A DNA stretch of 64,000 nt from positions 124,001 through 188,000 of the forward strand of contig JANBVI010000053.1 in the NCBI GenBank assembly GCA_024239075.1. The letters are read 5' to 3'. Below the pieces are notes generated by a model. The model was given only the letters and a program-made list of their open reading frames with translations, was not told the DNA's origin and did no database searches. Below, piece by piece: positions 36,794-47,934 of this stretch. Numbering within the stretch: the first letter of the stretch is position 1; each line of letters opens with the position of its first letter. This DNA is from Fischerella sp. CENA71 (GTDB taxonomy: Bacteria; Cyanobacteriota; Cyanobacteriia; Cyanobacteriales; Nostocaceae). The position numbers were made by a program, and so were the translations under genes.

Positions 36794-37819
36794 ATGACTT
36801 TACTACTAGCAGGAGATATCGGCGGCACAAAAACCATTCTGCGAGTGATGGAGGAAACAGAAGCACCTCTTTTACGGACGGTGTATGAACAGCGTTACCG
36901 CAGTGGGGATTTTCCTGATTTAGTGCCAATAGTACAACAGTTTTTGACAGCAGCTAACACACCCATACCGGAAAAAGCTTGTTTTGCGATCGCTGGGCCT
37001 ATAGTTCACAATACTGCCAAGCTGACTAATTTGGCTTGGTTTTTGGACGCCGAACGTTTACAACAACAACTCGGTATCACTCATGTCTCTTTAATTAATG
37101 ATTTTACTGCTGTTGCCTATGGCATTTTAGGTCTAGAAGCACAGGACTTTTATACACTTCAACCTGGTAAACCAAACCCAGATGCACCCATTGGGATTCT
37201 TGGTGCTGGTACTGGTTTAGGACAAGGATTTTTAATCAAACAGGGAAATTTTTATCAAGCTTTTCCTTCTGAGGGTGGACACGCTGATTTTGCCCCTCGT
37301 ACTGAGTTAGAGTTTCAACTGCTGAAATATCTGTTGGATAAACATGATATCCAGCGCATTTCTGTGGAACGGGTAGTTTCTGGTTTGGGAATTGTTTCCA
37401 TTTACCAATTTTTACGCGATCGCAAAATTAGCAGCGAATCACCAAAGATAGCTGAAATAGTCAGAACTTGGGAACAAGAAGCAGGAAAACCAGAAAAAAG
37501 CGTTGATCCGGGTGCTGTCATTGGTAATGCTGCTTTACAAGGAAGCGATCGCCTTAGTGAACAAACAATGCAGTTATTTATAGAAGCTTACGGCGCTGAG
37601 GCTGGTAATCTTGCCCTCAAACTCCTTCCTTATGGTGGTTTATATGTTGCCGGTGGGATAGCCCCAAAAATCCTGTCTTTAATTCAAAAAGGTGAGTTTT
37701 TGTTCAACTTTACTCATAAAGGTAGAATGCGTTCGCTGTTAGAAGAAATACCAGTACATGTCGTAATAAATCAACAAGTGGGATTAATCGGTGCTGCTAT
37801 TTATGCTTCTAGGCTTTAG
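36794..37819 (+). CDS. glk: Glucokinase
   Basis: 341 residues. Phosphorylates glucose with ATP. ATP-binding LLAGDIGGTKT (4-14), LINDFTAVAYG with the catalytic Asp, GAGTGLGQGF and the conserved SEGGHADFAP. Bacterial Glk family (no ROK zinc motif). The neighbouring invertase could feed it with glucose from sucrose, sensible in a heterocystous filament; this link is inference. Confidence 0.94.
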   Translation: MTLLLAGDIGGTKTILRVMEETEAPLLRTVYEQRYRSGDFPDLVPIVQQFLTAANTPIPEKACFAIAGPIVHNTAKLTNLAWFLDAERLQQQLGITHVSLINDFTAVAYGILGLEAQDFYTLQPGKPNPDAPIGILGAGTGLGQGFLIKQGNFYQAFPSEGGHADFAPRTELEFQLLKYLLDKHDIQRISVERVVSGLGIVSIYQFLRDRKISSESPKIAEIVRTWEQEAGKPEKSVDPGAVIGNAALQGSDRLSEQTMQLFIEAYGAEAGNLALKLLPYGGLYVAGGIAPKILSLIQKGEFLFNFTHKGRMRSLLEEIPVHVVINQQVGLIGAAIYASRL

Positions 37820-37901
37820 TATATATACTTAGAAAAACAATGCTCTTTTTACACAATTTTACGGGTGCATCTAAACATTTTGTTAAGTTATAACAAACCT
37901 A

Positions 37902-37939
37902 TCAGCCTACGTAATATTAGTCAGCCTACGTAATATTAG
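37902..37939. repeat. Perfect 19-base tandem duplication
   Basis: TCAGCCTACGTAATATTAG occurs twice head to tail, ending 20 bases before the start of the secreted-protein gene. It may duplicate a regulatory site. Confidence 0.8.
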
Positions 37940-37959
37940 CAAGTGTAAAAGCAAAAACT

Positions 37960-38562
37960 ATGACGAAAAGAGTGTTGTTTTCCTTAATTACTGTAGCATT
38001 ACTATGTAGCGGATTTACTCGTGTCGAGGCACGTCCTCCCCAGCGCCCTCTTTCCCCAACCAAACCAGCTCCGAATAAACCAATTAAGTCAGAATGGAAG
38101 CTATTCACTGCCCCAGATGGTAGCTTTACTGTCTTAATGCCGGGAATGCCTAAAGCGATTACCCAAACTCAACAGACCTATATGGGGGCAATAAATTTAC
38201 AAGTTTTTGTTGGTCAACTAGCTAACCAAGAAGTGGCTTACGTAGTCGCATACAATGGCTTCCCCTATAGCTATGGTCAAATGACAAATCCCCAATTAAT
38301 ACTTAATAATGCCCAAACTTTGGCTGTTAAAGCTACCCAAAGTAATTTAATTGGACAACGTAGCATTAATAGTTCAAATGGTCATCCCGGCAAAGAAATT
38401 GAGTATATTAACTCTGCTGGGAAAATCACCAAAAACCGAATGTATGTTGCTGATGGACGTTTGTATCAAGTCATGGCGATCGCAACTACAAAACAACAGA
38501 AGACTTTATCTAAAACTATTGATGGATACTTGAATTCTTTCCAATTAGTTTTGAAAAAATGA
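37960..38562 (+). CDS. Secreted hypothetical protein
   Basis: 200 residues with a signal peptide (MTKRVLFSLITVALLCSGFTRVEA, cleavage near 24/25), a Pro-rich linker and a beta-rich domain (WKLFTAPDGSFTVLMPGMPKAITQT). The PDGSFTVLMPG pattern recurs in small cyanobacterial exported proteins. Function unknown. The tandem duplication lies in its leader. Confidence 0.8.
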   Translation: MTKRVLFSLITVALLCSGFTRVEARPPQRPLSPTKPAPNKPIKSEWKLFTAPDGSFTVLMPGMPKAITQTQQTYMGAINLQVFVGQLANQEVAYVVAYNGFPYSYGQMTNPQLILNNAQTLAVKATQSNLIGQRSINSSNGHPGKEIEYINSAGKITKNRMYVADGRLYQVMAIATTKQQKTLSKTIDGYLNSFQLVLKK

Positions 38563-38656
38563 GGATTAGGATTGACGCAAAGAAGACAGTGAAAGTTGGG
38601 ATTGGACTTTAGAAATAACCAACAATCAACCACTAACTACTAATAACATAACAGGT

Positions 38657-40096
38657 TCAAGCGTCAAAACTGTTGATTTGAATTTCACAAGCCCTAAAAA
38701 ACTGTTGTGTTACGAATTCCTCAAAACTAACTAATGGCAAACAAGAGGGATTTTTAATCAATTCTTTTGCTAATAAAAAGCCTGCAACTGTCCATGTTTG
38801 ATATTTTCTTGCTTGTTTGCCTTGCAGTCGGCCTCTTCTACCGTCGTAATACTCTGGCCATTCATCATCTCTAAGACGTTCTTGGGCAATTTCAATTGCT
38901 CTGTCTGCTAAATATACTCTTTTAGTTTTAATGGCTGCTGCTGCCAACATCCACATTAATACGGGCCAATTCCCACCGTTGTGATAAGACCAAGGTATAT
39001 TCTTAGGATCGCAGCCAGTAATAATTCTATATTCTTCATTTTCCAAGGCTGGAAAAGTGATTTTCATCGGCATATCTCCGACTAAGTCATCCCAGCGTTT
39101 CTCAATTAAATTCATGATGGCTTGCGATTGTTCTTCGCTCGCAAGATCAGAAATAATTGCAACTAAATTTCCTAATGTAAAAAAGCGGGTATCCATCTGT
39201 GATGGGCCAACATTTCCTGCTAGATAACCACCTTGTTTTGGCAGCCACCGATCTAATTCAGCATAAGGAAGCGAATCTACATATATATTGAATTCATTAA
39301 CGGCCTGTTTGCCATACTCTTCACCTTTGTAACGGTAAATAGCATTAAGACGATTTAAGTCTATCCAGTAATGTTTACGGATATGAGCAAGTAAAATCGG
39401 TAAGCGATTATCAATAGCTGTAACAATATCTTGATTGTCTTGGCAAATTAGCAATTCTCGCCCAGCACGTAATGCTGAGTAAAATAGAGATTGTATTTCT
39501 AAAGGATGTCCGTATATACCCAGACGACGATCAATCATACAAGCACCGTCTGGAACCAATAGGGTAGGATACATATCAAAACGTGTCGCTAAGGAAAGTT
39601 CCATAATCAACTTGATTCCTTGTTGAAAATCGCTTTGATATGCCAATGAATAATCCTGGGTAGCTACTACATAAGCACGTAGCAGGATCATCCACCAAAA
39701 ACATGAATCTACTGGTGTGACTCTAGCGATCGCATGTTCTCCAAAATCTGCTTCTAAATATTCTTCACCATTTTGAGATACAACTACTTTAAAGCTTGCT
39801 GGAATCATGCCTCGACCAGGTTTGTAGGCATCTAATTGATTTTCTTTTGGCTGTAGCTTTAAAGTTACTTCTAGAAAGTTACGAACAATTTCTGTTCTAC
39901 CTTGAACGAGAAATAGTAGACCAGAAGAAACAAAATCGCGAATAAAACATTGATCGTAATTGAGCGCATCTATTGTACTATCAATGGCAGCGAGTGTCCC
40001 AACTGGACGACCTTGATAGTACATAATCGATTTTTCTAAAACTTCCCAAGCTTCTCTTTCTACATTTTCAATTGTTGCCAAATCTTCTAATTGCAT
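38657..40096 (-). CDS. Neutral/alkaline invertase (GH100)
   Basis: 479 residues; hydrolyses sucrose to glucose and fructose in the cytosol. GH100 signatures: [54 protein letters not shown] and [15 protein letters not shown]. Length fits cyanobacterial InvA/InvB. In Anabaena one of the two paralogues, InvB, is needed in heterocysts for diazotrophic growth; I cannot tell which paralogue this is. Preceded by a very long AT-rich spacer. Confidence 0.93.
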   Translation of the reverse strand: MQLEDLATIENVEREAWEVLEKSIMYYQGRPVGTLAAIDSTIDALNYDQCFIRDFVSSGLLFLVQGRTEIVRNFLEVTLKLQPKENQLDAYKPGRGMIPASFKVVVSQNGEEYLEADFGEHAIARVTPVDSCFWWMILLRAYVVATQDYSLAYQSDFQQGIKLIMELSLATRFDMYPTLLVPDGACMIDRRLGIYGHPLEIQSLFYSALRAGRELLICQDNQDIVTAIDNRLPILLAHIRKHYWIDLNRLNAIYRYKGEEYGKQAVNEFNIYVDSLPYAELDRWLPKQGGYLAGNVGPSQMDTRFFTLGNLVAIISDLASEEQSQAIMNLIEKRWDDLVGDMPMKITFPALENEEYRIITGCDPKNIPWSYHNGGNWPVLMWMLAAAAIKTKRVYLADRAIEIAQERLRDDEWPEYYDGRRGRLQGKQARKYQTWTVAGFLLAKELIKNPSCLPLVSFEEFVTQQFFRACEIQINSFDA

Positions 40097-40420
40097 CGTC
40101 TCAATATCTCCATATGAATTTTAAAGTTAATAGATAAAATTTAGTTTTTTCATTTCAATTTTTTCATCCTGATCAACAGTTTTTTAATTCAAAAACAAAG
40201 ATAAATGCTAATTTAAAAAATCTTTTCACTGTTTAAACAATCAATTTTATTAATTTTTATGATTTTTTATTATTTGCAATTTTAGCCTGAAAAAACGCAT
40301 TTCTTGCTATTTTAATAAAAATAGCCAAGAAACCTGCTTGTTATAACCAAGCTCAATATATTATTTAACACTTGGAGATTTCTCAGGATTTAATTACTTT
40401 TTACCATACAAAAACATATA

Positions 40421-40546
40421 TGATACTAATTCTTCGTGAAGCTGCATAGAATTTTACCCCTCACCAACCCTCCCCGATGTCTTGGGGAGGGTGCGCGTTA
40501 GCGCGGGTGGGATATTTGTATGCGTCTTCATATTAAATTGGTATGA
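40421..40546. mobile_element. MITE-like palindromic element, 126 bp
   Basis: The ends (40421-40448 and the complement of 40519-40546) match at 19 of 28 bases, best at the tips (ATAC-AATT, TGAAG, GCATA). The centre has ACCCTCCCC-GATGTCTT-GGGGAGGGT and GCGCGTTAGCGCG. No open frame. No clear target duplication. Confidence 0.6.
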
Positions 40547-41369
40547 GTATGAGTTTAATTTTTTGTAAATTTAAATACTTTAACAACAGAAGTACTTTTA
40601 GCTGTAAATAAATAATTTACTAACATATTAAAATTTATAACTATTTTTCATAATATGCAATAGTAATTTTAAAAATCATTTTTGATATTTAACATAGTAA
40701 TTAATTTTACTTTTTATCTGCTAATCTTCTGTATAAAGAAATAAATTTAACTTAATATAGTGCATCCAAAAATACACATTTAACCAAAAAACAATATATT
40801 TTGAAAATGAGCTATTTCAAGTAAATAACACATTTCATCATAGATAAATTATCGTCATACATTTCAAATATTTTTGATGAGCGGTAATTTTTTTCTTAAT
40901 TCTTCTTTGCTAATTACCCCAAATAGTGGTCTAATAAAGCTATGCTAATCAGCAAGTTTACTGATCAAAGTTTTTTTATGAGAGTTAGGAAAGAATGCAA
41001 TCGTACAATGACCAAATAGATTAGAACGAAATTTTAGCTTCTTCGCCCTTATTATGGGAGTGCGATCGCATACTAAAAAGTTGGTAGATACAAAAAAGTA
41101 ACTAGCTACACAAATGGCTATTCTGATAAACAACTAGATGAGAGAAGTGTTTATATTAAAAAAGCATATTATTTTGTAGCTATTGTTACTTGTATCATAT
41201 CAAATTTCCGAAGTACATCAAGTACGGAAAACAAATATTTCCCAAAAATCTTCTTAAATCTTCCGGATAACAACTAAAGTTTCTGTATTTTACAAACAGA
41301 GGGAGTTCTGTATGGAAAAACTCCTAGTTCCCTGGATTAATAATTAAAAAACAATAAAGTTAAATTCCG

Positions 41370-41480
41370 CGACCTAGCAATGTGCGCCCAGCGTGGCTGT
41401 TTGGAAAATCAAGGGTCTAAAGCCTGCCTTTGTTTAGAGGATTTGTTTCTTTCTCCACGACTGAGCATTGCCTGATACAA
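41370..41480. ncRNA. Candidate small RNA island (unproven)
   Basis: A GC-richer block (GCGACCTAGCAATGTGCGCC and following) inside otherwise AT-rich spacer. No frame, no family recognised; strand unknown. Confidence 0.15.
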
Positions 41481-41974
41481 GAATCAACACAATAGAATTG
41501 CCTGTGTAGACTTCCAAAAATTTAACCCACCTTGCTTTAGTGATATAAATTTTAAAGCTATATAGTTAAGCTACGATTAAGTAATATTTTGATTTGAGGT
41601 ATTAATTTAGTATTCACAAATCTGGATTAGGTAATAAAAATAAAAAAGAAATCAAGAAGTCTTAGTCAAAATGACGATTTGAAAGTATTTGAGTCCACAA
41701 ATAATAAACTCTTTGGCTAAAAGACTTGAAAAGTATTTATGGACGGTTTATATCAATAGTGGAAATAACTATAATAAGCGTACTAAATAGTATGATAGAA
41801 AATCTCACTTAATATTAATCGCAAATCCAATTTAATGAATTTAGATTATCTTATCATAAATATTTATTTATTTAATTAAAATTACTTATTGTCTTAGAAA
41901 AATATTCCTAAGTAAACATATGAATTTGATTAATTGTACGGAAAAATAAAAAATAAACTCAAAAGGAAAAATTT

Positions 41975-43060
41975 ATGCTTAAAACAGTAGAAACTGTTAA
42001 AAATGCTCCGGTAGAACGCTTGCTCAAGCTTTGGGCAAAACGTTATACACTAGATTTCTCTCGTGTCTCACTAGACAAGTATGTTCATACTAGTTTAGTG
42101 GCAACCGCTTCACCAGAGGGACGAGCTTTTACATCTGCTAGGTTGACAAAGAATCTATTAGATATTAATTGCCAAATGGGATGTATACAAGCGAAAAGTT
42201 TTTATAGTTATATCCCCAACATTGTAGATTTGAATGAAGCAAGACTGATAACTCAATTTGCTTTTCGAGTATATAAAAAAACACTTGAATTTTACGAAAA
42301 AAACTCTCTTCAAGCACATTTATCAACAACAGAAATATTTGAAAGTAATAATATTGTCACATTTGGGATGGCAGAAATCACCGAATTAGCCTATTTACTT
42401 GAACCAGTATTACTTTTATTTCAAGAGCAGCACATAATTTCCAAAGACTGGCGTTCTCTTGGCTTTATGACTACGCAAATAAATTTTACAAATCAGTTAA
42501 TTCTCAAAAAACTTACGTCAACAGAAAAAATATTACTAACTCCCTACTTAAAATTTGTTGAAGAACAAGTTGCCATGCCTTGGCAACAAGTCTGTGCTAG
42601 CGCTACCAAGTATGAGGTAGATTCACCGGAATTCAAGCTTGTAGAACAGATGATGTTAGCTACACCAGAGATTGCTGAATCGATTTATCGTCAACTGGTG
42701 GATTTATTACCCAATCACTATAGCCGCAGGGGAGAATTGACTAACCCAAGTATCAAACACTCTTGCCTTCGTGACTTGAATATGTTTCAAGCTTACTTGT
42801 GGTTGTGTTTTTTAGAAAAGAGCATGGAATCCATAGAAAGGGAACTTCTACCTTTGTGTGTGATGGTTGTCAAGGGTGTGGGCATTAAATGGGAAATGAC
42901 AGAAAAATGGTGTCAACTCTTGGTAGATGAAATTAGCAGCCACCTGAACGCAGAACAGAAGATGTTATTGTGGCCTTATCTACAAGAAATGCAACAGCTA
43001 TTTTTGAGGGAGCGATCGCGTTTGGGTTATAAAGAAGAATTAGCTGGCGGTGTAGTTTAA
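41975..43060 (+). CDS. Conserved cyanobacterial hypothetical protein
   Basis: 361 residues, soluble, mainly alpha-helical; AAAAGGAAAAA precedes the ATG. Conserved-looking N-terminus (PVERLLKLWAKRYTLDFSRVSLDKYVHTSLVATASPEGRAF) followed by helical repeats. No catalytic motif or membrane segment. I believe homologues exist in other Nostocales, function unknown. It sits 67 bases upstream of lysS on the same strand but may have its own long leader. Confidence 0.78.
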   Translation: MLKTVETVKNAPVERLLKLWAKRYTLDFSRVSLDKYVHTSLVATASPEGRAFTSARLTKNLLDINCQMGCIQAKSFYSYIPNIVDLNEARLITQFAFRVYKKTLEFYEKNSLQAHLSTTEIFESNNIVTFGMAEITELAYLLEPVLLLFQEQHIISKDWRSLGFMTTQINFTNQLILKKLTSTEKILLTPYLKFVEEQVAMPWQQVCASATKYEVDSPEFKLVEQMMLATPEIAESIYRQLVDLLPNHYSRRGELTNPSIKHSCLRDLNMFQAYLWLCFLEKSMESIERELLPLCVMVVKGVGIKWEMTEKWCQLLVDEISSHLNAEQKMLLWPYLQEMQQLFLRERSRLGYKEELAGGVV

Positions 43061-43127
43061 CAGTTATAGTGTTGCCTACATTGCCAGCATCTATAATTAA
43101 TTCTTGCCCTATGTTAGTTCGTTAATT

Positions 43128-44645
43128 ATGTCGGAAGAAGATATCCGTGCTACGCGGCTAGAGAAAGTAGAACAGTTTAGACAGTTAGGGATGAACCCCT
43201 ACGCCTATCGTTGGGAATCTACCCATCACGCAGCGCAATTGCAGGAAAAATTTGCTGATTTAGCCAATGGAGAAGAAGTAGATATAGATGTAGCTGTGGC
43301 TGGGCGCATTATGGTGCGTCGCGTCTTCGGTAAACTAGCTTTCTTTGATATAGAAGATGAAACTGGCAAAATTCAGCTTTATTTAGACAAAAACCGCGTC
43401 CAAGCAGGTATGGCAGATGTTGATGCTAATGCCTTTAATCATCTCAAACAGCTTACAGATGTTGGTGACTTCTTGGGTGCAAAAGGAACAATTAAACGGA
43501 CTGAAAAGGGCGAATTATCAGTTTATGTTAAAGAATATACAATATTAACTAAATCTCTGTTGCCCTTGCCTGATAAGTGGCATGGTTTGACAGATGTAGC
43601 TAAACGTTATCGGCAACGCTACGTAGACTTAATCGTTAACCCAGAAGTTCGGCAAACTTTCCGCCGTCGCGCTCAAATTACTGCTGGTATTCGTAGATAC
43701 TTAGAGGAACGTGATTTCTTGGAAATTGAAACTCCTGTTTTACAAGCAGAAGCAGGAGGTGCAGATGCGCGGCCATTTATTACCCACCACAACACCTTAG
43801 ATATGGAGTTGTATTTGCGGATTGCCACAGAACTCCATCTCAAGCGATTGATTGTCGGTGGGTTTGAAAAAGTATTTGAACTAGGACGGATTTTCCGTAA
43901 TGAAGGAATTTCTACCCGTCATAATCCAGAATTTACTACGGTGGAAATTTACCAAGCCTACGCCGACTACAACGATATGATGGCGCTAACGGAAGGAATT
44001 ATTACTAGTGTTGCCCAAGAAACACTCGGCACATTACAAATTACCTACCAAGGACAAGCAGTTGATTTAACACCACCTTGGCGTCGTGTTACCATGCATG
44101 ATCTTGTACAAGAATATACAGGATTAGATTTCCGATCCTTCCAAAGCTTGGAAGCAGCTAAAACTGCATCTAAAAACGCTGGATTAGAAAAAATAGAAGA
44201 TTGTCCTTCTATTGGTAAGCTGCTGAATGAAGCCTTTGAACAAAAAATAGAGGCTAACTTAATTCAGCCTACTTTTGTAATTGACTATCCCGTCGAAATT
44301 TCACCCTTGGCAAAACCGCACCGTTCTCAGCCTGGTTTGGTGGAACGTTTTGAATTATTTATTGTTGGGCGCGAAACAGCCAACAGTTTTTCAGAACTTA
44401 CCGATCCCATTGATCAACGCCAACGCTTAGAAGAACAAGCAGCCCGCAAAGCCGCAGGTGATTTAGAAGCTCAAGGAGTAGATGAAGACTTCCTAACAGC
44501 CTTAGAATACGGAATGCCTCCCACTGGAGGCTTAGGAATTGGTATTGACAGATTAGTAATGTTGCTGACTGACTGTGCTAGCATCCGGGATGCGATCGCC
44601 TTCCCCCTACTCAAACCAGAAAAATCTGAACAAATTGGAGAATAG
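43128..44645 (+). CDS. lysS: Lysyl-tRNA synthetase (class II)
   Basis: 505 residues from ATG 43128; an in-frame TTG at 43104 is less likely. N-terminal OB fold ([20 protein letters not shown]) and class II core: motif 2 [15 protein letters not shown] and motif 3 [14 protein letters not shown]. Charges tRNA-Lys. A normal full-length enzyme. Confidence 0.97.
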   Translation: MSEEDIRATRLEKVEQFRQLGMNPYAYRWESTHHAAQLQEKFADLANGEEVDIDVAVAGRIMVRRVFGKLAFFDIEDETGKIQLYLDKNRVQAGMADVDANAFNHLKQLTDVGDFLGAKGTIKRTEKGELSVYVKEYTILTKSLLPLPDKWHGLTDVAKRYRQRYVDLIVNPEVRQTFRRRAQITAGIRRYLEERDFLEIETPVLQAEAGGADARPFITHHNTLDMELYLRIATELHLKRLIVGGFEKVFELGRIFRNEGISTRHNPEFTTVEIYQAYADYNDMMALTEGIITSVAQETLGTLQITYQGQAVDLTPPWRRVTMHDLVQEYTGLDFRSFQSLEAAKTASKNAGLEKIEDCPSIGKLLNEAFEQKIEANLIQPTFVIDYPVEISPLAKPHRSQPGLVERFELFIVGRETANSFSELTDPIDQRQRLEEQAARKAAGDLEAQGVDEDFLTALEYGMPPTGGLGIGIDRLVMLLTDCASIRDAIAFPLLKPEKSEQIGE

Positions 44646-44680
44646 GAATACGGGATAGGAGATCAAAGATCAGGTATAAA

Positions 44681-44790
44681 TCAGTTAACAGTTAACAGTT
44701 AACAGTAATCAGGTTAATTTGATAACTGATAACTGATAAGTCCCCCTTCCAATCTCCAATCCCCTTTCCCCTTTCCCCTTTCCCCGATCC
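44681..44790. repeat. Three kinds of heptamer repeat before yebC
   Basis: AGTTAAC (x3), GATAACT (x3) and CCCCTTT (x3) follow one another between lysS and yebC. The first two are partly complementary to each other. Confidence 0.7.
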
Positions 44791-44813
44791 CTAACTGATA
44801 ACTGTTTCAAAGT

Positions 44814-45569
44814 ATGGCAGGACATAGTAAATGGGCAAATATTAAACGCCAAAAAGCAGTAGTGGATGCCAAAAAGGGTAAGACATTTACTCAACTTTCA
44901 CGGGCAATTATTATTGCTGCTCGTAGTGGTATTCCAGATCCAGCAGGTAATTTTCAACTGCGGACAGCGATCGACAAAGCCAAAGCGGCGGGTATTCCCA
45001 ATGAAAATATTGAAAGAGCGATCGCTAAAGGTGCGGGAACTTTTGCAGGTGATGGATCTCAACTTGAAGCTATTCGTTACGAAGGTTATGGCCCTGGGGG
45101 CGTTGCTGTTTTAATCGAAGCCTTGACAGACAATCGTAATCGTACCGCAGCTGACTTACGCGCCGCCTTCAGCAAAAATGGCGGTAATCTTGGTGAAACA
45201 GGATGTGTCAGTTGGATGTTTGATCAAAAAGGTGTTTGTATTGTTGAGGGAGTAGAGGATGAAGAAAAACTTTTAGAAGCATCCCTAGAAGGTGGCGCAG
45301 AATCTTACGAGATGACCGATAAGAATAGTAGTGAGGTTTTTACTGAGGTGACAAACTTAGAAAACCTCAACCAAACTCTCAAAGAAAATAATTTTCAGGT
45401 AACAGACGCCGAACTACGTTGGATTCCGAATAACAACGTTGAAGTTAACAACCCAGAACAAGCGCGATCGCTACTTAAATTAATAGATACTTTAGAAGGC
45501 TTGGATGATGTGCAGAACGTCACCGCCAACTTTGAAATGTCAGAAGAATTAATGGCTGTCATGTCTTAG
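44814..45569 (+). CDS. yebC: YebC/PmpR family DNA-binding protein
   Basis: 251 residues with the constant N-terminus [14 protein letters not shown] and [30 protein letters not shown]. Family members act as transcription regulators or, in recent work, help ribosomes at polyproline stretches (YebC). Transcribed after lysS with a repeat-rich spacer. Confidence 0.95.
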   Translation: MAGHSKWANIKRQKAVVDAKKGKTFTQLSRAIIIAARSGIPDPAGNFQLRTAIDKAKAAGIPNENIERAIAKGAGTFAGDGSQLEAIRYEGYGPGGVAVLIEALTDNRNRTAADLRAAFSKNGGNLGETGCVSWMFDQKGVCIVEGVEDEEKLLEASLEGGAESYEMTDKNSSEVFTEVTNLENLNQTLKENNFQVTDAELRWIPNNNVEVNNPEQARSLLKLIDTLEGLDDVQNVTANFEMSEELMAVMS

Positions 45570-45750
45570 CTTAAATTGCAATAGGAATTTCACATTAATT
45601 ACACAGCACCGACATATTAGTTTGAGATATTGATATTGTTGATGACCAAATGTTAGTAACAGGTAGTGCCAAGCAACCAACAGCTAACCATTAACAATCA
45701 ATAACAAGTAACTTTATCTTACTCTTCAACACACTTAAACACGGTTTTTA

Positions 45751-45786
45751 CCCTACTGCGTATCTCATGCACCAGTAGGGTTTTTT
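45751..45786 (+). terminator. Rho-independent terminator downstream of yebC
   Basis: CCCTACTG (45751-45758) pairs with CAGTAGGG (45773-45780), followed by six T. About 180 bases after the yebC stop. Confidence 0.8.
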
Positions 45787-45789
45787 ATT

Positions 45790-45865
45790 GGCGTTGCTGA
45801 ATAAGGAGATGATTTAGGCTGACACGGAGACGGGGAGATGCGATGACACGGTGATTATTTTTTAT
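45790..45865. mobile_element. Truncated copy of the 112-bp MITE
   Basis: Bases 45790-45865 equal 35804-35879 except one base (GGAGATG for GGGGATG). The right third with the second inverted end is missing. It begins three bases after the T-run of the terminator. Confidence 0.8.
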
Positions 45866-45980
45866 TTAATACCCTCTTCTTAAATTTTTAATTTTTAATT
45901 TTTAATTGTTTACTCCCCCTTGTCCTCTACGGCGCGATCGCGTAAAAATAATAATTAAAACGCTGTAATTTGTCTTAACA

Positions 45981-47264
45981 ATGGCGCAAGCACAGCTTCC
46001 ACAAACTTTTTTCCCAAACCAGGTAGCTACAAGTAAACGGGAATACGACTATGATTTGGTCATAGTCGGCGGCGGAATTATCGGCCTCACCTTAGCATCT
46101 GCTTTTAAGAACTCAGGATTGAGTATCCTGCTGATTGAAGCCAAACCAGAATCCGCAGCAGTAGCCAAGGGACAAGCTTACGCCGTACATATGCTGTCGG
46201 CGCTAATTTATCAAGGTATTGGAGTCTGGGACAAAATCTTACCCCAAATTGAAACTTACCGCCGCGTCCGGCTTTCTGATGCTGATCACCCAAATGTGGT
46301 GGAATTTACCACAGCAGACATCAATAAACAAGATTTGGGTTATGTGGCGGAACACCAAGCACTGTTGTATCCTCTACGTGAGTTTGTCAAAGAATGTCCA
46401 AATGTGACTTATTTGTGTCCAGCAGAAGTCATAAGTACTCATTATCACCAGGACACAGCTACAATCAACATCAAAGTCGCCGGAGAAATACGGACAGTCC
46501 GTAGCAAATTGGTAGTAGCTGCTGATGGTTCGCGATCGGCTATTCGGCAAGCTGCTGGGATTAAAACTCGTGGTTGGAAATACTGGCAATCCTGCATTGT
46601 GGCATTTGTCAAACCAGAAAAACCACATAATCATACTGCCTACGAAAAATTTTGGTCTAGTGGCCCCTTCGCAATTTTACCTTTACCGGGAAATCGTTGT
46701 CGCATTGTCTGGACTGCCCCCCATGAAGAAGCAAAAGCCTTGTGTGCTTTGGATGATGAGCAATTTCTCCGAGAATTAAGTCGGCGTTTTGGTAATCAGC
46801 TGGGTAAACTGGAATTGCTTGGCGATCGCTTTATTTTTCAGGTACAACTCATGCAAAGCGATCGTTACGCCCTACACCGATTAGCTTTGGTGGGTGATGC
46901 AGCACACAATTGTCATCCCGTGGGTGGCCAAGGTTTAAACTTGGGTATCCGCGATGCAGCAGCCTTAGCCCAAGTGATTCAAAAAGCACATCAAGCTGGT
47001 AAAGACATCGGTGATATAAAAATCCTCAAACAGTACGAACGTTGGCGGAAAAGGGAAAACCTAACTATTCTAGGTTTTACAGATTTATTAGATAGAGTCT
47101 TTTCTAATACATTTTTACCCGTAATGCTAGTTCGTCGTCTTGGGTTATGGGTAATGCAGCGAGTACCAATCTTGAAAATATATACTCTCAAATTAATGAT
47201 TGGCTTGAAAGGACGCACTCCCGAATTAGCCCAACATTATATAGCATTCCTAAATCATTCGTGA
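45981..47264 (+). CDS. UbiH/Visc-family FAD-dependent hydroxylase
   Basis: 427 residues. FAD-binding LVIVGGGIIGLTLASAF near 26-42, the second motif AADGSRSAIRQAAG, and the GDAAHNCHPVGGQGLNLGIRDA motif of the UbiH/UbiF group. Likely hydroxylates a quinone or related ring; in cyanobacteria a plastoquinone-linked or other role is open. A hydrophobic C-terminal part (FLPVMLVRRLGLWVM) may contact the membrane. Confidence 0.85.
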   Translation: MAQAQLPQTFFPNQVATSKREYDYDLVIVGGGIIGLTLASAFKNSGLSILLIEAKPESAAVAKGQAYAVHMLSALIYQGIGVWDKILPQIETYRRVRLSDADHPNVVEFTTADINKQDLGYVAEHQALLYPLREFVKECPNVTYLCPAEVISTHYHQDTATINIKVAGEIRTVRSKLVVAADGSRSAIRQAAGIKTRGWKYWQSCIVAFVKPEKPHNHTAYEKFWSSGPFAILPLPGNRCRIVWTAPHEEAKALCALDDEQFLRELSRRFGNQLGKLELLGDRFIFQVQLMQSDRYALHRLALVGDAAHNCHPVGGQGLNLGIRDAAALAQVIQKAHQAGKDIGDIKILKQYERWRKRENLTILGFTDLLDRVFSNTFLPVMLVRRLGLWVMQRVPILKIYTLKLMIGLKGRTPELAQHYIAFLNHS

Positions 47265-47349
47265 ACAACAATATCTCCGAACTTAGCGATCGCCAGTGAA
47301 TCAGCGATCTGGGATATTATACGATTTTGAATTTTGGATTACTCTGTCG

Positions 47350-47422
47350 AGTAGCCACGGAGTGGCTACTTGCACGCCTGTCGCTAACGCGCTTACCAAA
47401 GGTAGCCGCATCGAAGCGCGTC
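47350..47422. repeat. Palindromic repeat cluster
   Basis: AGTAGCCAC/GTGGCTACT with 3-base loop, followed by TACC-AAA-GGTA inside CGCGCTT...AAGCGCG. A compact set of stems, probably a repetitive extragenic palindrome. Confidence 0.6.
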
Positions 47423-47635
47423 TATAGATTTTGGACTGAGAAACTCTTTATACATAAGAGTTCTGTAAGTCCATCTGTCACATTCTTTTTTCAAATTCAT
47501 CTTACCCCTACTCGCCAGTTTTATTCTTCAAGAAGTTGGGGTTTATGTTTTTAATTTTTACAACTCATACCATGTTTGATTAAACACTTATGCAATACTG
47601 ACAGATTCAGGGTTTTTTGTCATAATTTTGGGTTT

Positions 47636-47664
47636 GTAGAGACGTTGCAGTTCAATGTCTCTAT
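47636..47664. repeat. Dispersed hairpin repeat (GTAGAGACG family)
   Basis: GTAGAGACGTTGCA - GTTCA - ATGTCTCTAT, a divergent third member of the family at 1859 and 25795. Confidence 0.5.
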
Positions 47665-47934
47665 TTTATTTAACTTTTTACTATGTTATTGGAGTTTCTA
47701 CTTAAATAATAATACTTAAAAAGCATTCTTTTTTTTATCTTATTAAAGTAAAAAATGATACTCGTACAACTAAGCCATAAGTATTAAATTTTACTCAAAT
47801 TTTAATAGCAAAGCACTGACATTGAGACAATCCAAGGAGAAAATTCAGATAGAAGTGCAATCTCTACCTGGAATGATTTTCAGGAAAAATTTGCTGAATT
47901 AGCCGGAAGCAAGGGTTGTTTTGATTAATTTGTT

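Larger units (their letters stand above)
40097..41974. other. 1.9-kb AT-rich non-coding stretch
   Basis: Between divergent genes (invertase, hypothetical). No frame of note. It holds the palindromic element at 40421-40546 and a GC-richer island at about 41370-41480 that could be an RNA. Long leaders and promoters for both flanking genes are likely. Confidence 0.6.
45570..45980. other. Spacer with terminator and MITE fragment
   Basis: Contains a terminator (45751-45786), a truncated MITE copy directly after it, and repeated TTTTTAA (45890-45907). No gene. Confidence 0.6.
47265..47934. other. Spacer with palindromic repeats
   Basis: Holds a perfect stem AGTAGCCAC-GGA-GTGGCTACT (47350-47370), nested CGCGCTT...AAGCGCG to about 47420, and a GTAGAGACG hairpin (47636-47664). 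A short frame before the next gene has no start codon and is not called. Confidence 0.6.

Noticed and set aside
47825-47934. Short frame ending ...NDFQEKFAELAGSKGCFD before the WcaI-like gene
   Set aside because: No start codon between the previous stop and the peptide; similarity to the lysS N-terminus is only a few residues.
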